From assembly GCA_002099365.1 (NCBI GenBank), contig MSED01000004.1, positions 992,001-1,056,000 on the forward strand: a stretch of 64,000 bases of DNA. Direction: 5' to 3'. Shown here in pieces: positions 40,943 through 52,500 of the stretch. The position numbers were made by a program, and so were the translations under genes. The stretch is from Phialophora verrucosa. Lineage: Eukaryota > Ascomycota > Eurotiomycetes > Chaetothyriales > Herpotrichiellaceae. Each line of letters begins with the position of its first letter. Position 1 is the stretch's first letter. Under the pieces are notes generated by a model. It saw only the letters and a list, made by a program, of their open reading frames with translations, searched no databases and was not told the origin of the DNA.

Positions 40943-43122
40943 GGTTGAGGATCGCCGACGGTGTTGAGTGATTTGCAATGCAAGGCCGTCGTCTCGGTCG
41001 GTATCTGTTTGCTTTCATAAGCAGCATGCTTTTGATGACGAGAGAGCAGCCAGACGAGATCCTAGATCCTAGCTCCCAGATCCCTGAATCGATGACGCCG
41101 TACCGAGGAAGCGGTTTCGAAGTGGCTGTGCGAGTCCCAGTCAGTGTTCGATCTTCTTCCAGCGCGGACCATTTGCACCCTGCAGTCCCTTGGGCGTGAC
41201 CCCTTCGCAAAGGCTTGTCCCTTTCCGTTTTGCCTCCTTCATAGTGATGCAAGCTCATCCTGGCATTATCATATTTCATTGTCTTCTCTAGCAGTCTGCT
41301 CGACAAATCTCCTCCCCATTCCCAACTACCACATTCGGCTGTCCCCACCGAACGACGGACGACGAAAGACCGACTGCCAGACGAGGCTGAACCGTACAGA
41401 ACTACCGGGGCATCGTCAGTCAGGGTTACAATTCTGATTACAATTCTAGTTCCTGTTCCAGTTCCCGTTGATAGACTGTCCACCGCCTGCCGTCTGGGCG
41501 GACACGAAAGAGTTTTCACCCGATCCAAGACGCAGGAACTGGGGCGGCGGTGAGATGAAGGGAGGTGATTTGGCTGGATGATTCGTGACTAATCCGACAC
41601 ATCTAAGCGACATCTACACTCCACCCACTCATTACAAGTCTCAAGGTCGATCGGCCGTCTGACTTGCCTGATATTACTCCGTGACCTGTGCTTGCTTTTT
41701 CTTCTTTCCCTGAAGATTCGAAACATTTGCGCAAATCTCGGCCAACCAAGAAGATCCTCCGCTGCACGTAACTCCACGCGCTGTGGTGCACGCGGCCAGT
41801 ATATACGCATTTACAGCTGAAGGCATGCAGCTTGCGCAACGTAGGCGGGTAAGTAGGTAGGTAAGTAGGTAGGTAGCGGTGGATGGAGCACCTTTGACCG
41901 TCCAGCGTCGAACACAAGATGCTGTCGAACCTCGTTGACCATCTGACCATCGGACTATCCTATCCTATCTGACAGTTCCTTGCGTTCTCCCGCGCCCTTA
42001 CCGCGCGTACGCATGCATACACGCATATGCCTAGCCAGTTCTCGGTGCTCGTGCATATACGAACATCGCATGCCAGTGTGGACCTCGTGGATCCGTGGGC
42101 CTCTGTTCGTGGTGGGCAGTACCTTCCCAACCAGGCAAGTCGGGGCGTACTTTCTCGTGCGTCCCGTGTCCGGATCGATACTTTGAGTGAGTACTGTAAG
42201 TGATGCTTAACGACCCGGCTTCCGTACTGTACTGTACGGCACTGGAGGCTAATTGCTGGAGTACAGTACCTTACAGTACTGCATGCGACGCATGTCATGG
42301 AATTGCGTAGTTTCGTTTCGTATCGCATCACGTCGCACCGTATGCTTAATGACTTGAGGTGAGCGGAATACGAGGAACGACGACAGATACCTGTCAAGAG
42401 CGGAGCACCAAGACCTCCTGGCAAAAGTGTGTTTGCGAGGATTGTCACCCGATTGTAGGGCCTGAATGTGATAATGAGTGATCTTCTTTTAAGGACTATA
42501 CTTAGGCAGGGCCGGTTATTGTACCGCAGTATGATCCTGGTTAGTTGATTGACTGGTTGACGAGCGCCTAAGAATATACACTCTACGTTTTCATGTCGGA
42601 TGAGACCAGGTTGAGATATAGTATACTCATATCAGCTCGGAATTTTTTCATCTTCGAATATGTGCCCATCTACTGTATATTCATGTTGTGTTGAGCACGG
42701 GTCTAGATTAGAACGTGGTCGACCTGACCGGTGTATGTTTCGCTACGTCCCATATATTCCTTTAAGCATTTCCCTGGCATTGATGGAGTATGTAGGGAGT
42801 GGGGGATTGTATGGAGAGATGGGCTATAGCCCACGACTGTTGTGAGCCTAGATGGAGTATTGAAAAAAGATAAGTTGGTGTGGTCTATAAAAACTCACAG
42901 TTAGTGTCACAGTATAGTAGAGATTCGTACAATGAACCAGACACAGCAGACCAGACGCAGCAGAGCAGTGAGGAAGCAATAGTCATCGATGCAGTCTCGT
43001 CATGTTGCGTTGCTAATAGACCAGCCACTTGCATCCCGTTACAGACATAAGCACAGCGCTTTCCACCTTACCATTCAATCCAGCGTGCCACCCCTATGGC
43101 TGGTGCCACCACGGCTCACAAC
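40943..43122. other. 2.2-kb region without a supported gene
   Basis: Contains a (gtag/gtaa) tetranucleotide run at about 41848-41876 and a cluster of gtactgta/tacagtac inverted elements at about 42185-42285. Reading frames are short or compositionally odd. No gene can be supported. Confidence 0.4.
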
Positions 43123-44691
43123 TCACACTTTACTCTTCAAGGGCGCTCGATTCGTGACCTCCGCCTCCGCATTCTTTTTGGGCTTATAATTCCTCTTGTC
43201 GTCCTCGACACCGCCCTCGCCAGCAACGTCATGCCCATACGCGACTCGTTCCAGCTCGTCATATAACCTCATGATCGTCGGGTTCAAGAACGGCAGGATA
43301 CTCGAGACTATCATGCCAGCGATGCCCGTCTTCGGATCGACCCAGTAGAACAGATTGCCGAGGCCGGCCCACCCACCACTGCCTGCCTTTCGCCCGTACG
43401 GCAAGTCCTCGTGGTTGAGGAGCAAGCCGGCGGACCAGCCCTTCTTCTCTGCGGGCATAGATGGGAATAAGGTTCCCTCAAGTGTCGCCATGGGAATAGA
43501 GGTGGCGACCTCGCCGACGAAAGAGCGGTCGACTTCGGGGCCTAGCTGGTCCTTGAAGACATAGTTCTTCACGGTCTCGGGTTTCAGGATCTGGTTCCCG
43601 GTGGTGGGGGACGTGCCGTTGCTAAGCAGCGTGGCCAGTAATTTCGCGTAGTCATTCATCGTGCTGTATAGGAATCCGCCGCCGCCCCAACACTGGGGCG
43701 CTTCGTTGTGACGTGCATCCTTGTTGCCGACAAGGCCCTGGCCCTCGATGTCGAAGTGCACGGCGGAAATGTTTTTCTTGCCCGGTGGAAGTTTCTCGCC
43801 CGTTTCCGTCATGCCTAGTGGTTGGAGGATATGCTTAGCCAGGTAATCGGGTAGTCTCTCGCCAGAGGCCGCTTCAACGACAAAGCCGAGCCAGTCGATG
43901 CCGATCCCGTAGATGTATTTGGTCCCAGGGTCATATAACAAGGGCGTTGTGTAGTCCTCCCAGTCCCCGATAGAATGGTAGCCCATGGGTTGACGGCCCG
44001 TATACGCGCGCCATGCCAGAGTCGGGTGGTCGAAAAAGTCATATGTAAAGCCTGAGGTATGGGTGATGAGGTGGAGGACCGTCGGCTTCGTCTTGGCCGG
44101 CCGAAGGACGGGTTCGAGCTTGCCGTCTGCTCCTGGCTTGATGGATTCCAGGACCTGGATCTCGGCAATCCTGGGGACGTATTTCTCCACGGGGTCGTCC
44201 AGCGCAAGTTTGCCTTGTTCCATCAGTTGGAGGGCGGCGATCGTGGTGATGAGTTTGGTGCATGAGAATATTGCCACTGTAGTATCGGCGTCGAATGGAG
44301 CGGCATCGGGATCTTGAAGATGAGTTGTGCCCCATGCCCCCTTGGACAGGAAGTCGCCCTTCCCGTCGATGATGAAGTATCCGACCCCGGGCACTTTCTT
44401 CTCCTTCACAGCCTCTTCGAAGAGAGGCCTTAGTTGGGCATCCATGGCTGAAGTCGCACTCGTGTCACTTGGGTCAGGAACGGCGAGGGACACAGCAGCT
44501 TTGAAGGACTCGCCCAGCGGGATATTTAGAGTTCGACGATACCCCTTCCAAGGCCAGGCGGGGATTTGCCGAAGGGAATGAGGAGAACCGAGGGGTAGCA
44601 GAAGAATAGTAAACGACCGGCGGGATGGATCACTTACCAGGGCATTTGTGGTCTTTAGTATCTCGCTTGGAGGTGTAGCAGGCGTAACCAT
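43123..44691 (-). CDS. Serine beta-lactamase-like hydrolase/transesterase
   Basis: A beta-lactamase (class C/PBP4-type) fold esterase, the family that includes LovD-type acyltransferases. The SxxK nucleophile is in AIFSCTKLITT. The second-site Tyr is in KYIYGIGIDWLG, and further blocks are ITHTSGFTYDFF, CWGGGGFLYSTMNDYAKLL and a GGWAGLGNLFYW triad-like end. The open frame runs back to 44727 (534 residues). However, the stretch between MVTPATPPSEILKTTNAL (ATG at 44691) and SFKAAVSLAVP looks intronic: it begins with a gtaagt donor (about 44637) and ends at a cgag acceptor (about 44515). I place the start at 44691. A start at the later MDAQLRPLFEEAVKEKKVPG is also possible. No signal peptide is seen. 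Confidence 0.85.
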   Translation of the reverse strand: MVTPATPPSEILKTTNALVSDPSRRSFTILLLPLGSPHSLRQIPAWPWKGYRRTLNIPLGESFKAAVSLAVPDPSDTSATSAMDAQLRPLFEEAVKEKKVPGVGYFIIDGKGDFLSKGAWGTTHLQDPDAAPFDADTTVAIFSCTKLITTIAALQLMEQGKLALDDPVEKYVPRIAEIQVLESIKPGADGKLEPVLRPAKTKPTVLHLITHTSGFTYDFFDHPTLAWRAYTGRQPMGYHSIGDWEDYTTPLLYDPGTKYIYGIGIDWLGFVVEAASGERLPDYLAKHILQPLGMTETGEKLPPGKKNISAVHFDIEGQGLVGNKDARHNEAPQCWGGGGFLYSTMNDYAKLLATLLSNGTSPTTGNQILKPETVKNYVFKDQLGPEVDRSFVGEVATSIPMATLEGTLFPSMPAEKKGWSAGLLLNHEDLPYGRKAGSGGWAGLGNLFYWVDPKTGIAGMIVSSILPFLNPTIMRLYDELERVAYGHDVAGEGGVEDDKRNYKPKKNAEAEVTNRAPLKSKV

Positions 44692-45602
44692 GTCTTGTGG
44701 GACAAGTGCAAGGTTAGATGCTGGCAATTGTATATGTGGAATAATCCCGGGCGGCTAGGTTATACACAATGCCTCTTCAGATAGACGTCATCCTCTAACC
44801 TATGACCCAGACGGCTCCGGTTACCTACAGTAGGCACATCGACAAGGCCGGAGGCAACTAAAACATGCGTGGGATAGCGGTGTCCAACAGCGAAAGCCAT
44901 CTTGGCGCACATGAGATGGATGCTTTGGGCGGGTCGCCTTATTCGACGGTCTCGCATATCCCTGTCAATCCCATCTGACAAGCGTCCGTACTGCGACATC
45001 TAAGTCTCCCTTTCCGGTATTTGGCCGTCAGCATCTGCCGTATGAGAGTCTGGGCTCGTGGCCTTGCGCAGTCAGTTGGCCGAAGACTGCGGGTCGCAGA
45101 CCTCTGTCGTAGCACTCAAGTATTGCTAGAAGGGAGTACGTGTGCGTGGGCCTTCGGTGCGCGGTGTATGCGCACACGGACCGTTGTTGACGGGTAGGTG
45201 ACGGTTATATGTAGAATGGAATGTAATCGGGAAACAGGACGTCGGCAGAGATACTTCAGAGCCTGAAGTCGGTGCTAAACGGTCTAGATTTCTGATCAGA
45301 GATCTGCCGCGACAGGATCCTGTGATACATGCAATTCGACTCTGTAACCAAGAGAGGCTGAGATCTGTCGTCCCTGCGTTTGAATGTCTCCCTCCATACA
45401 AGACCTTCCCGTAACTGGCCGCTCGGAACTGAGCAACTGAGGAAGGTGGTAGGTATGGTATTTCTGTAGCCGATTAAACGTATCCGGTCCTGCTGCTAGA
45501 ATGTAGATGCAGAAGTCTCGTTGAGGACAAAGGTCTTCCGCTTTCTCTGATTGACCCCCCTAAGATGCTCGCCTCAGTGGGGTTGAGGTAATGGGCTGCC
45601 CA
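44692..45602. other. Spacer upstream of the beta-lactamase-like gene
   Basis: A 911-base spacer, also downstream of EMC7 on the same strand. No recognisable gene or structural element. Confidence 0.3.
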
Positions 45603-46328
45603 TCACCGCTTCCTCTCACGAATGCTGTCGGAGCCTCGGTCGTTGCCAGTACTTTTACTGCTGCCCGCCAGATAACTGGCAAGATCAAAGCTCTCTGCCC
45701 CCGATCCAGCACTTCCGCCCTGCATGGCCCGAGTGAGGCCGCCCATGGGACTCTTTTTCTGCATCTCTTCGTACTCGGCTCGCATTTCCGGATCCATATT
45801 CTCCATGAGCTTGGGCATGCCAAAGGTGAAGGCGAGAGCGACAACAGCCATAAGTATCATTGGATTCTTGAGCAGACTCATGGGGTTGAAGCCTTGTCGC
45901 TGCTCGTAGAAGTTCTTCTTCGACAGGACTTTAACAGCCAAGTCTAGCTGCTCTGTCGGCGCAGCCACGAGAGCCACACCTCTATCCTCCCATCTCGTCC
46001 CACGATATGATTCCGAGGCTGCTGTAATGACGTTCGAGGAATCAGAGGACGTCGAGATGTCGATGCGATAAGGCGCAAAGGCATAGTCGTGGCTGTAGAT
46101 GTCGAGCAGATGTGAACCGGTCGTTGGGATGTCTGAGAAGTAGAAGTAGTTGCCTTTCCTCAACACAGCTCGGATCGTTCGTCCTGAGCCCGAAGTGAGG
46201 ACAGCATGGGTTGAAGCGGGTAAGGTGTTCGGGTTGGGGAGCACATTTGAGGCTGGAATTGAGACTCGAAGCGAGGCGGCAGCGGCGGCGCTGACCAAGT
46301 AGCACAAAGCGAGCAGGAAAAGTGCCAT
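45603..46328 (-). CDS. EMC7: ER membrane protein complex subunit 7
   Basis: Subunit of the EMC, the ER insertase for tail-anchored and multipass membrane proteins. One exon, 241 residues. The signal peptide is MALFLLALCYLVSAAAA, followed by a lumenal beta-sandwich (LRVSIPASNVLPNP, RAVLRKGNYFYFSDIPTTGSHLLDIY). The membrane segment is NPMILMAVVALAFTFGMP. The cytosolic end is the family's DPEMRAEYEEMQKKSPM and a Gly/Ser-rich tail (SFDLASYLAGSSK). Length and domain order are normal for fungi. Confidence 0.93.
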   Translation of the reverse strand: MALFLLALCYLVSAAAAASLRVSIPASNVLPNPNTLPASTHAVLTSGSGRTIRAVLRKGNYFYFSDIPTTGSHLLDIYSHDYAFAPYRIDISTSSDSSNVITAASESYRGTRWEDRGVALVAAPTEQLDLAVKVLSKKNFYEQRQGFNPMSLLKNPMILMAVVALAFTFGMPKLMENMDPEMRAEYEEMQKKSPMGGLTRAMQGGSAGSGAESFDLASYLAGSSKSTGNDRGSDSIRERKR

Positions 46329-46818
46329 GGCGCCAGGTCGTCGCTACAAGTTCAACGTCTGTTCACGACGGACTCGTGGTGGGAAAGACAGAGACGACCG
46401 CAGATGGTTGAGCCCGACAACGTGGCAGGTTGGCCGAGACGCTCACCACGTGACTGCAACGTGATGTGAAATGAGGCCTGTACGGCACCGTAACTTTTCT
46501 ACATGGATTCCCTCTCGAATTTGACCATCGTCCTCCATGGATCATGCTCGGCGCGGTCCTACATAATGCTTCAACTCAGCTGGACGTCAGCTCTGTGATA
46601 CGCAATCAACGTGGCAGTTCCAACCGTCTTCCGAGTGATCAATGCATTGGCCTCGCCAGTCGGACCGGCGTGCTGAAATTTCGAAAATTTTGTTTATCCA
46701 AGTCAAGACGCCAATCAGTGTATCAGACGCACCCATTCTTCCTCTGTGCCTCTCACCTGGCCGAATCAGTCCCTTGGCCACTTGACGCTCATGTACTTGG
46801 CAGCGGAGCAGGAGCACT
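46329..46818. other. Region upstream of EMC7
   Basis: Contains the EMC7 promoter (a CACGTGAC-type E-box at about 46448) and no supported gene. Confidence 0.3.
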
Positions 46819-47222
46819 CAGGTGTCGTTGGAATGTGCCTGAGGGTCATTGCTCGTGGCTTCGAGATCCGCGCGAGCATCGACCAGCATACTGACCAACT
46901 TCTACTGGCCTGAAATGCTGCAGCGTGCAGGGCGGTCTGGCCCAGGGGTACAGGATGACGGGATCGTCTTTGGACCCCGCTAGAATACCAACCGCAATTT
47001 CTCTCTATCGTCCTTGTACGATTCCAACGTCTCGCTGTGTTTGATGTCGGTGTCCGCCCCGAAAGATTCTAAATGGTCCACAGCCTCAAGCTTGTTGTAA
47101 AACGCCGCCTTATGCAGGGTTGTCTCCCCGCGTCGTCCACGGCCCAGAGAAGCGTCTGCTCCGTACCTCAGCAGGAGTTCGACAATTTCCTCTTGACCTT
47201 TACCAGCAGCTTTAATAAGGGA
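46819..47222 (-). pseudogene. Decayed ankyrin-repeat gene fragment
   Basis: Three ankyrin-like segments lie in order on the reverse strand. At 47222-46983 are SLIKAAGKGQEEIVELLLRY and GETTLHKAAFYNKLEAVDHL, ending in a stop. At 46942-46907, in another frame, is GQTALHAAAFQA. From about 46899, in a third frame and after a stop, is KLVSMLVDARADLEATSNDP. The matches to the ankyrin consensus (TxLHxAA, VxxLLxxGAD) are good, but frame changes and stops between them mean no single protein can be read. Splicing could explain the first break (a possible short intron near 46983-47020) but not the second. I call it a relic. Ankyrin genes often sit near HET-type loci in fungi. Confidence 0.6.
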
Positions 47223-47795
47223 GCAGCTTGTTTGGAAAAGTGCAGCATGCCAAGAGTAAAAACAGCACATGAAAGCGAAGCCGCGGTTCAAAACGCACCC
47301 GTTCTTCGTAGGGGTTTGCCTAGTTGTCCGAGTCGCTTCAACAATGAGAATATGGTTGGGGCCTGGTAGCTGCAAGCTGGGTCGGGCTAGTTGTGAGCCT
47401 CGTCGACGCTGAGCACCCTTCGCTAAACCCGTTGTAGCTCGAGTCCCGTCAGAGTGCCGTTTCCACCCTGGTCGCCAGTCTGCCGCCTTTGACGTCGTCA
47501 AGCACTTCCGCATTCGTGGCTAATCTGTATTGGCTGCGAAGTTCGATATCTCAACCTTCACTCCTCCGGCGTGTGCATCTTCAGGGGCCTTCAAGCGCCA
47601 ATCGCGCCTATATCTGCCTGCGGCTAGTGTAATAGCCAACTCGTCTATTGCCGCGGCCGGACGGTCTCATCATCGGAGAGAGCCAAAATGCTTTCGCAAG
47701 TCGCAACTCAGCGCGTTGGTCGGTCAGCACGGAGTACTGAATGGGAATTTGTTGTGTCCCTGGTGCCTACTGGGACACCTCAAACTCTCGGGCTC
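47223..47795. other. Region between ankyrin relic and zinc-less factor gene
   Basis: A reverse frame continues to 47513 upstream of the ankyrin segments without family features. It may hold more of the decayed gene. Otherwise nothing is recognised. Confidence 0.3.
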
Positions 47796-49592
47796 TCAGC
47801 CCTTCTTAGTCTCGAGCCACTTATCCTCAATTTCCTCAAGCACAATATCCAGCTTTGAATTACTTAAACATGTAAAGTCCGTCGCGGTCCCGCTGGTCAA
47901 CCAAGACCAAAGAGCCTTCAAAACTACGTCTCTCGATTCAGGACTGGCGAGCATCATTAGCTCCACAAACTCATATACTTCTTCATCGGCGAACACTGCC
48001 TCGGTGGTTGGATCCAGCCCTTCGGAGTGGGCCACATAGTGGGCAATCATAAGCAGCAATAGTAGTGAGGGAAGTTTTGCCCCGAAACACTGCAAGATGA
48101 ACCCCCTTGATGAACTCATCTCGGAGGCATCAGCCAAGGTGTCAAGGTACATGTCGCTGGCCTTGGGTTTGTTGCGGAATGCCCAGAGGGCGTTGTTAAT
48201 GGCGTAGAGCATGGCTAGATAGAATCTGTATTCCGCTTCAGTCAGTTCTCCTGGTGGAATTTCGATGTAGTTTTTTAGGGCAGGCCTCCCAAAGGCATAG
48301 ACCCGCCTTGTCAAGGAAGGGCTAAGCGATGACTGTGCGCTACCGACAGAGTGCTTTTGGCTGTCTTCGGAGCTGACGCTGTTCAGCACCTGGTAACTCC
48401 ACGCTTGCAAGTCCCGCAACTTCAACCGCATCTGCGGCAGCTTCCTCAGGAGGTCCTGATAGTCGAAGAGATCCGGAAGTCCAACCTCGATCAGTATGTT
48501 GAAAACCATCAGACCAAAAGGGTACTGCATATCCCGGATGGCCTTGGGCCCCCCGCGCAAATCAAGGATCTTCTTCAGGCCACGAGTATGGTACTTAGCA
48601 TGCTGCTCATTGCCTAGCCGTTTCTCGATGGTGGCTGCCATAGCGACTGAAAGGACAAAGGGAGTCAGCTGGGCCGTTTTCTCGTCGGCCAACTTCGTTC
48701 TCATCAAGTTGTAGACATAATTTCGACGTGATAAGATTGACAACTGTCTTTCTGTGTCGGTTTGCTGAAAGCTGAAACCCTGACTCTCCATTGCGACGAG
48801 GCACCACATAAGCTGGATTTCGTTTGTGGCCATGCCTTCGTATGCGCCGCCTTGAATTGTCTTTGATAGCGGACTTGAGGTAGTCCCGAAGATTTCGTAT
48901 GGCACCCGCTTGAAATCTGCGAAGAGTCAGCTGCATCAAGTGAGTACATAGGAAGTCGCTACGGACAGTCATGCAGTAAGTGGCTATCAGGAACAGAAAG
49001 ATCAGCTGCTGGCCGGAAGAAGGGGTCCAACATGCTCTTGCTGATAGATTTGAAAAGCTGCACAGGGTGCGTCATCCTCTCCGAGCCCCAGGGAGAAGTC
49101 TCTGTCGCACTTGTGCGAGACCTATTTCTCTGTTGCTGTGGCGAAGCAGGATACTCTATCCGCCCGGAATGTGTCTTGCTCGAGACGCTTCTCTTATTCT
49201 GGCCATGAGGTTTGGGTACCGGCATGTGAACTCTGAACCTGATGGCCTTAGGGCCTCGAGCATTTGTTACTTTCTTTGGTTTGCCTAGAACTTCAGTCAG
49301 TTCCGTTGATAAGATTTGACTGACGAAATGGGTGCGCGGAAAAGGCGGTGGTGGTAAACTGACCTTCCGGTGGAGTCGTCTCGTTCTGCTCATGACTCTC
49401 AGGAGGCGAGTGCTTCAGATTGTCGACTTGGGCATCCTCGGATGAAGCTACAGGGGTGTATTTTGTCGGCTTTTGTCGCGGATAGGAAATTCGGGCCGCA
49501 TGGGCTCGAGCTTCAGTTTTCGCAAGTTCATAAGCCTTCTTGTTCGTTGGCAATATTGATGCATCGACGAAATGAAACCTTTCGGCCTTCAT
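47796..49592 (-). CDS. Fungal transcription-factor-domain protein lacking a zinc cluster
   Basis: Member of the large fungal family with a short conserved start (RFHFVDAS), a basic or disordered linker and a Fungal_trans_2-like helical domain, but without a Zn2Cys6 cluster. Exons (reverse strand) are 49592-49364, 49284-48967 and 48916-47796, giving 555 residues. Intron 1 (gtcagt to tctag) splits a Gly codon. Intron 2 (gtccgt to cgcag, with a CTGAC branch point) restores HLLHD-YFKRVPYEIFG. The helical domain includes AMAATIEKRLGNEQHAKYHTRGLKKILDLRGG, shown in parts as EKRLGNEQHAKYHTRGL and KKILDLRGG, typical of this family. No cysteine pattern fits a zinc finger, so DNA binding is doubtful. 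The plain open frame covers only the last exon. Confidence 0.8.
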
Positions 49593-52500
49593 CGCTGTAA
49601 TTTCACGGGGGGCCACGATTGCTATGCGATCAAAAAGCCGGTTGCAGCACCCAGTCAACAGAAGTAGACTCGCAGCCAAGCCTTAGAGGACCTACCCGAG
49701 GACGAGCATCAGGCCACGGCTCAAGCACGCTGTAGTAACGGAACATGAGCCAGATGGAAAGACCGAAGCAGGCGAGGTGTGCAGTGACCAATGCATGTTT
49801 GGGGGACTAGTACCAACTTTGTGCCTCATCTTTGTAAGTTTGGTGGTGGTTAGCGAACTGCGCCGATACCTATCGTATTTTTGTCGCCTGGTGCAATTGG
49901 CTGCTGCTGATGGCGGCCCTTGGCAATGCCTTGTTGCACAGATAAGATTGCTTGTCCAGCCATAGAACGGAATATGACTGTCAGACGATGAGAAAGCTGG
50001 ACTCCAGAAGCTTGAGCATTGTCGTCCTGCCGGTACCGGTAATGGAGGTTGCAAGTTAATATCGTGCCATGCCAGAACCTCATATCTTGAGGGACAAAGG
50101 CAGGAGCAAGACCAGATATACCAAGATCGGATCCGGAAATCTGTAAGTGGTTTCCACCCGCCCGTAGTGAACACAGCGAAGATCTCACCACAGCGGTCCC
50201 ATATCATTGGAATCCTCGGTCGTAATATTGCATCAGCCACCAAGCAGATCTGCACCCCAATGGCTGACTGCAGGCTGAACTGGATCTGCAGTCCCGAGAC
50301 CTTCCGCCTCAAGAGGGAGCTCGTCGAACAATCTTGAATGCGAACAGATTGCTGCTGCTTCAACTTCGCGCAGGGGTGACTATCCGTCGCACACAAGCTG
50401 GAACCGGAAAAGGAAGAAGAAAGCGAGCCGCGAAAGCCAAGTCGCAGACAATATTTGGCTTCGTGGGCGACAATTGGTTGCGACTGCAGCTTTGCGGACC
50501 CGAAATCGCTCGATCCCAAGCAAGGCATGCACCAACCCGTGTGAGGCTCGACAGTTGCGATAGTTCGTGTCCTTGCCGAGTATCTGCGATCCGTACTTCT
50601 GAAGTCCTGGATATCGCTTCGCTTGCCTCTCTAGACGCATCTCGAGAGTTTCCCGCCCAGCTCTTGGTTGTCAGCCTCTGCACCCTGTTTCCCCATGTCT
50701 AGCTGAATTCCATATACCAGATGCCGACATGAAGCAGGTAGTAATCTGCACTCACACCAAGTAACCATGCAGCACGTAGCCTCAGAAGGGGAAGGCAATA
50801 GTTAGACGGTTGACGACTGTCGCTAACTGAGGAATAAAGACGCAGAGAGTGACTTTGAGCCTGCCGTGCCATTTGCTTCTGCGGATGAGGGTAATCGAAG
50901 ATCAGCCCCCTGCGATGCCGCCATGGTTCGCTACCGGGCAGAGGACCACATGAGACTATCGCCTTTCCTTGTCCGAGACGATCTTCCCGTTACCGCCACT
51001 GTTCGCTGCACCCTTTGCCCGAGGCTCCGCCGTTCATAACCGCTTCAATTTGACAAAAGCATCCGTCGAGTGGAATCGTAATCCCGCAGGAAGGTGCTGC
51101 GATAGATCCTCAGATCACTCAGAGTGCTACAGAGAAACATCAGACAGTGCATGCCTCCTGTGGTGGCCTCAGCACGGTACGCTCCACCCAGTGAGAATGT
51201 CGGTCGACAGTTAGTTCAATCTCATTTATAGAGGTAGGATTGTCAGGGCATCGTTCGTTTGCCGGCTTTGCCACATTAACGATGGGCGATTGGCGATGGA
51301 AACGTGAAGTGGTGTTCGACCAAAGCAATTGCGAATTAATGACCGTACTGACCTTATCTCTCAGAAATTGTCTTCCTCGAGCTCACCGTTTCTGTTCAAC
51401 CGAATCGGAATAGCCGTCAAGCCCGCTGCGATGCCAAGCTGCGTGAGACTGTCGACAAGTGGAAGCATCCAGATATGGAAGACAAGACCCTCCTTGTGCG
51501 CTATGAGTCGAGCACAGGTCGTTGCGACGGCATGTGTATGCCGATAAAGAACAAGTATCTGCCCCACGGGCGTGGTTTTCATATACTGACCCTTGGGCAA
51601 ATTTCTCTGCATGCTTCGTCAGAGATCGTTCTTCGACCGATATCCGTTGCGATAATCCTCGAGGGTTCCTCTGACTTGCGAATGTATAAGCTTAGAGAGA
51701 TGCTGCCAATTGCTGATGTGATTTTTAGCGGCATCCTTCGCATCCTTCGTAGCTGCGCCGAGCGCCATCTCCTCGAATGCCTCACAGGAAGTCATCTCAA
51801 AGCCAAGCCCACAACGGCGCAAAATTGAGTCAATATAGGTAGGAGACATTGATGCCGATGGTCAAAGCTGGGCGACAATGTTCTAAAATTGTGGTGCAGG
51901 CCCCCAAATCCGCGAATTGCTTTAGCCAGCGATGAATGCTTCGGTAAAACTATTCGGAGAGATTCAGATAACTCAGGCAGCGGCGCACATTGAGAGGCTC
52001 TTATTGAGCAAGATATTGACTGCATTCGGTCACCGAGAATGAACTGTTGCAATCTCGGAGCAGATATGCGTCCGCCCACATAATGTTGCATCGAGGTTCC
52101 GACTTGCCGAAAATCACTTGCAGCCCGTCTCATCACTCACCAGAGAGACATCGGTGTCTTCTGACTCGCTAGAGTGCCGCGTCATTCTGAATGCTCAAAA
52201 CGAGACCATTTGCATAACGGAGAGGACGGTGGGGAATCATGCGTTGGAAAGCAATTGTTGCTATCAAGCATGGTGACCCCATCATGATGATGATTATTGA
52301 GCGACCGTCGAGGACTCAACTGTGCCTGTCGTTAGCCGGCAAACTTATATCCTCCGCCACGTGAAACTCCCAACTTCTGCACGCTGGATAACATTGTGTT
52401 GGCACATGAACAGATTCTCCCTCGAGATGCGCGCGACAGTTTCGTATGAAATTGAAAGAGGTGTCGCAGAAGATGAAACCGCGATCAATGTCAGAGCACG

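Noticed and set aside
41960..42448. Reverse frame of 162 codons in the 2.2-kb spacer
   Set aside because: Cys/Arg/Thr-rich, no motif, and it crosses the inverted-element cluster.
49981..50110. ABC-transporter-like pieces (TGTGRTTMLKLLE, VPQDMRFWHGTI)
   Set aside because: The pieces overlap in different frames and the order is reversed relative to a real nucleotide-binding domain. Too weak to annotate.
49692..50528. Longest reverse frame (278 codons) in the gene-poor block
   Set aside because: Its composition is rich in Ser, Cys and Arg without hydrophobic pattern. No motifs, no splice partners. It looks like a chance frame.
51579..52136. Possible gene on the reverse strand of the gene-poor block
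   Set aside because: Protein-like pieces sit in at least two frames with stops and no consistent splice signals. Mentioned only as debris.
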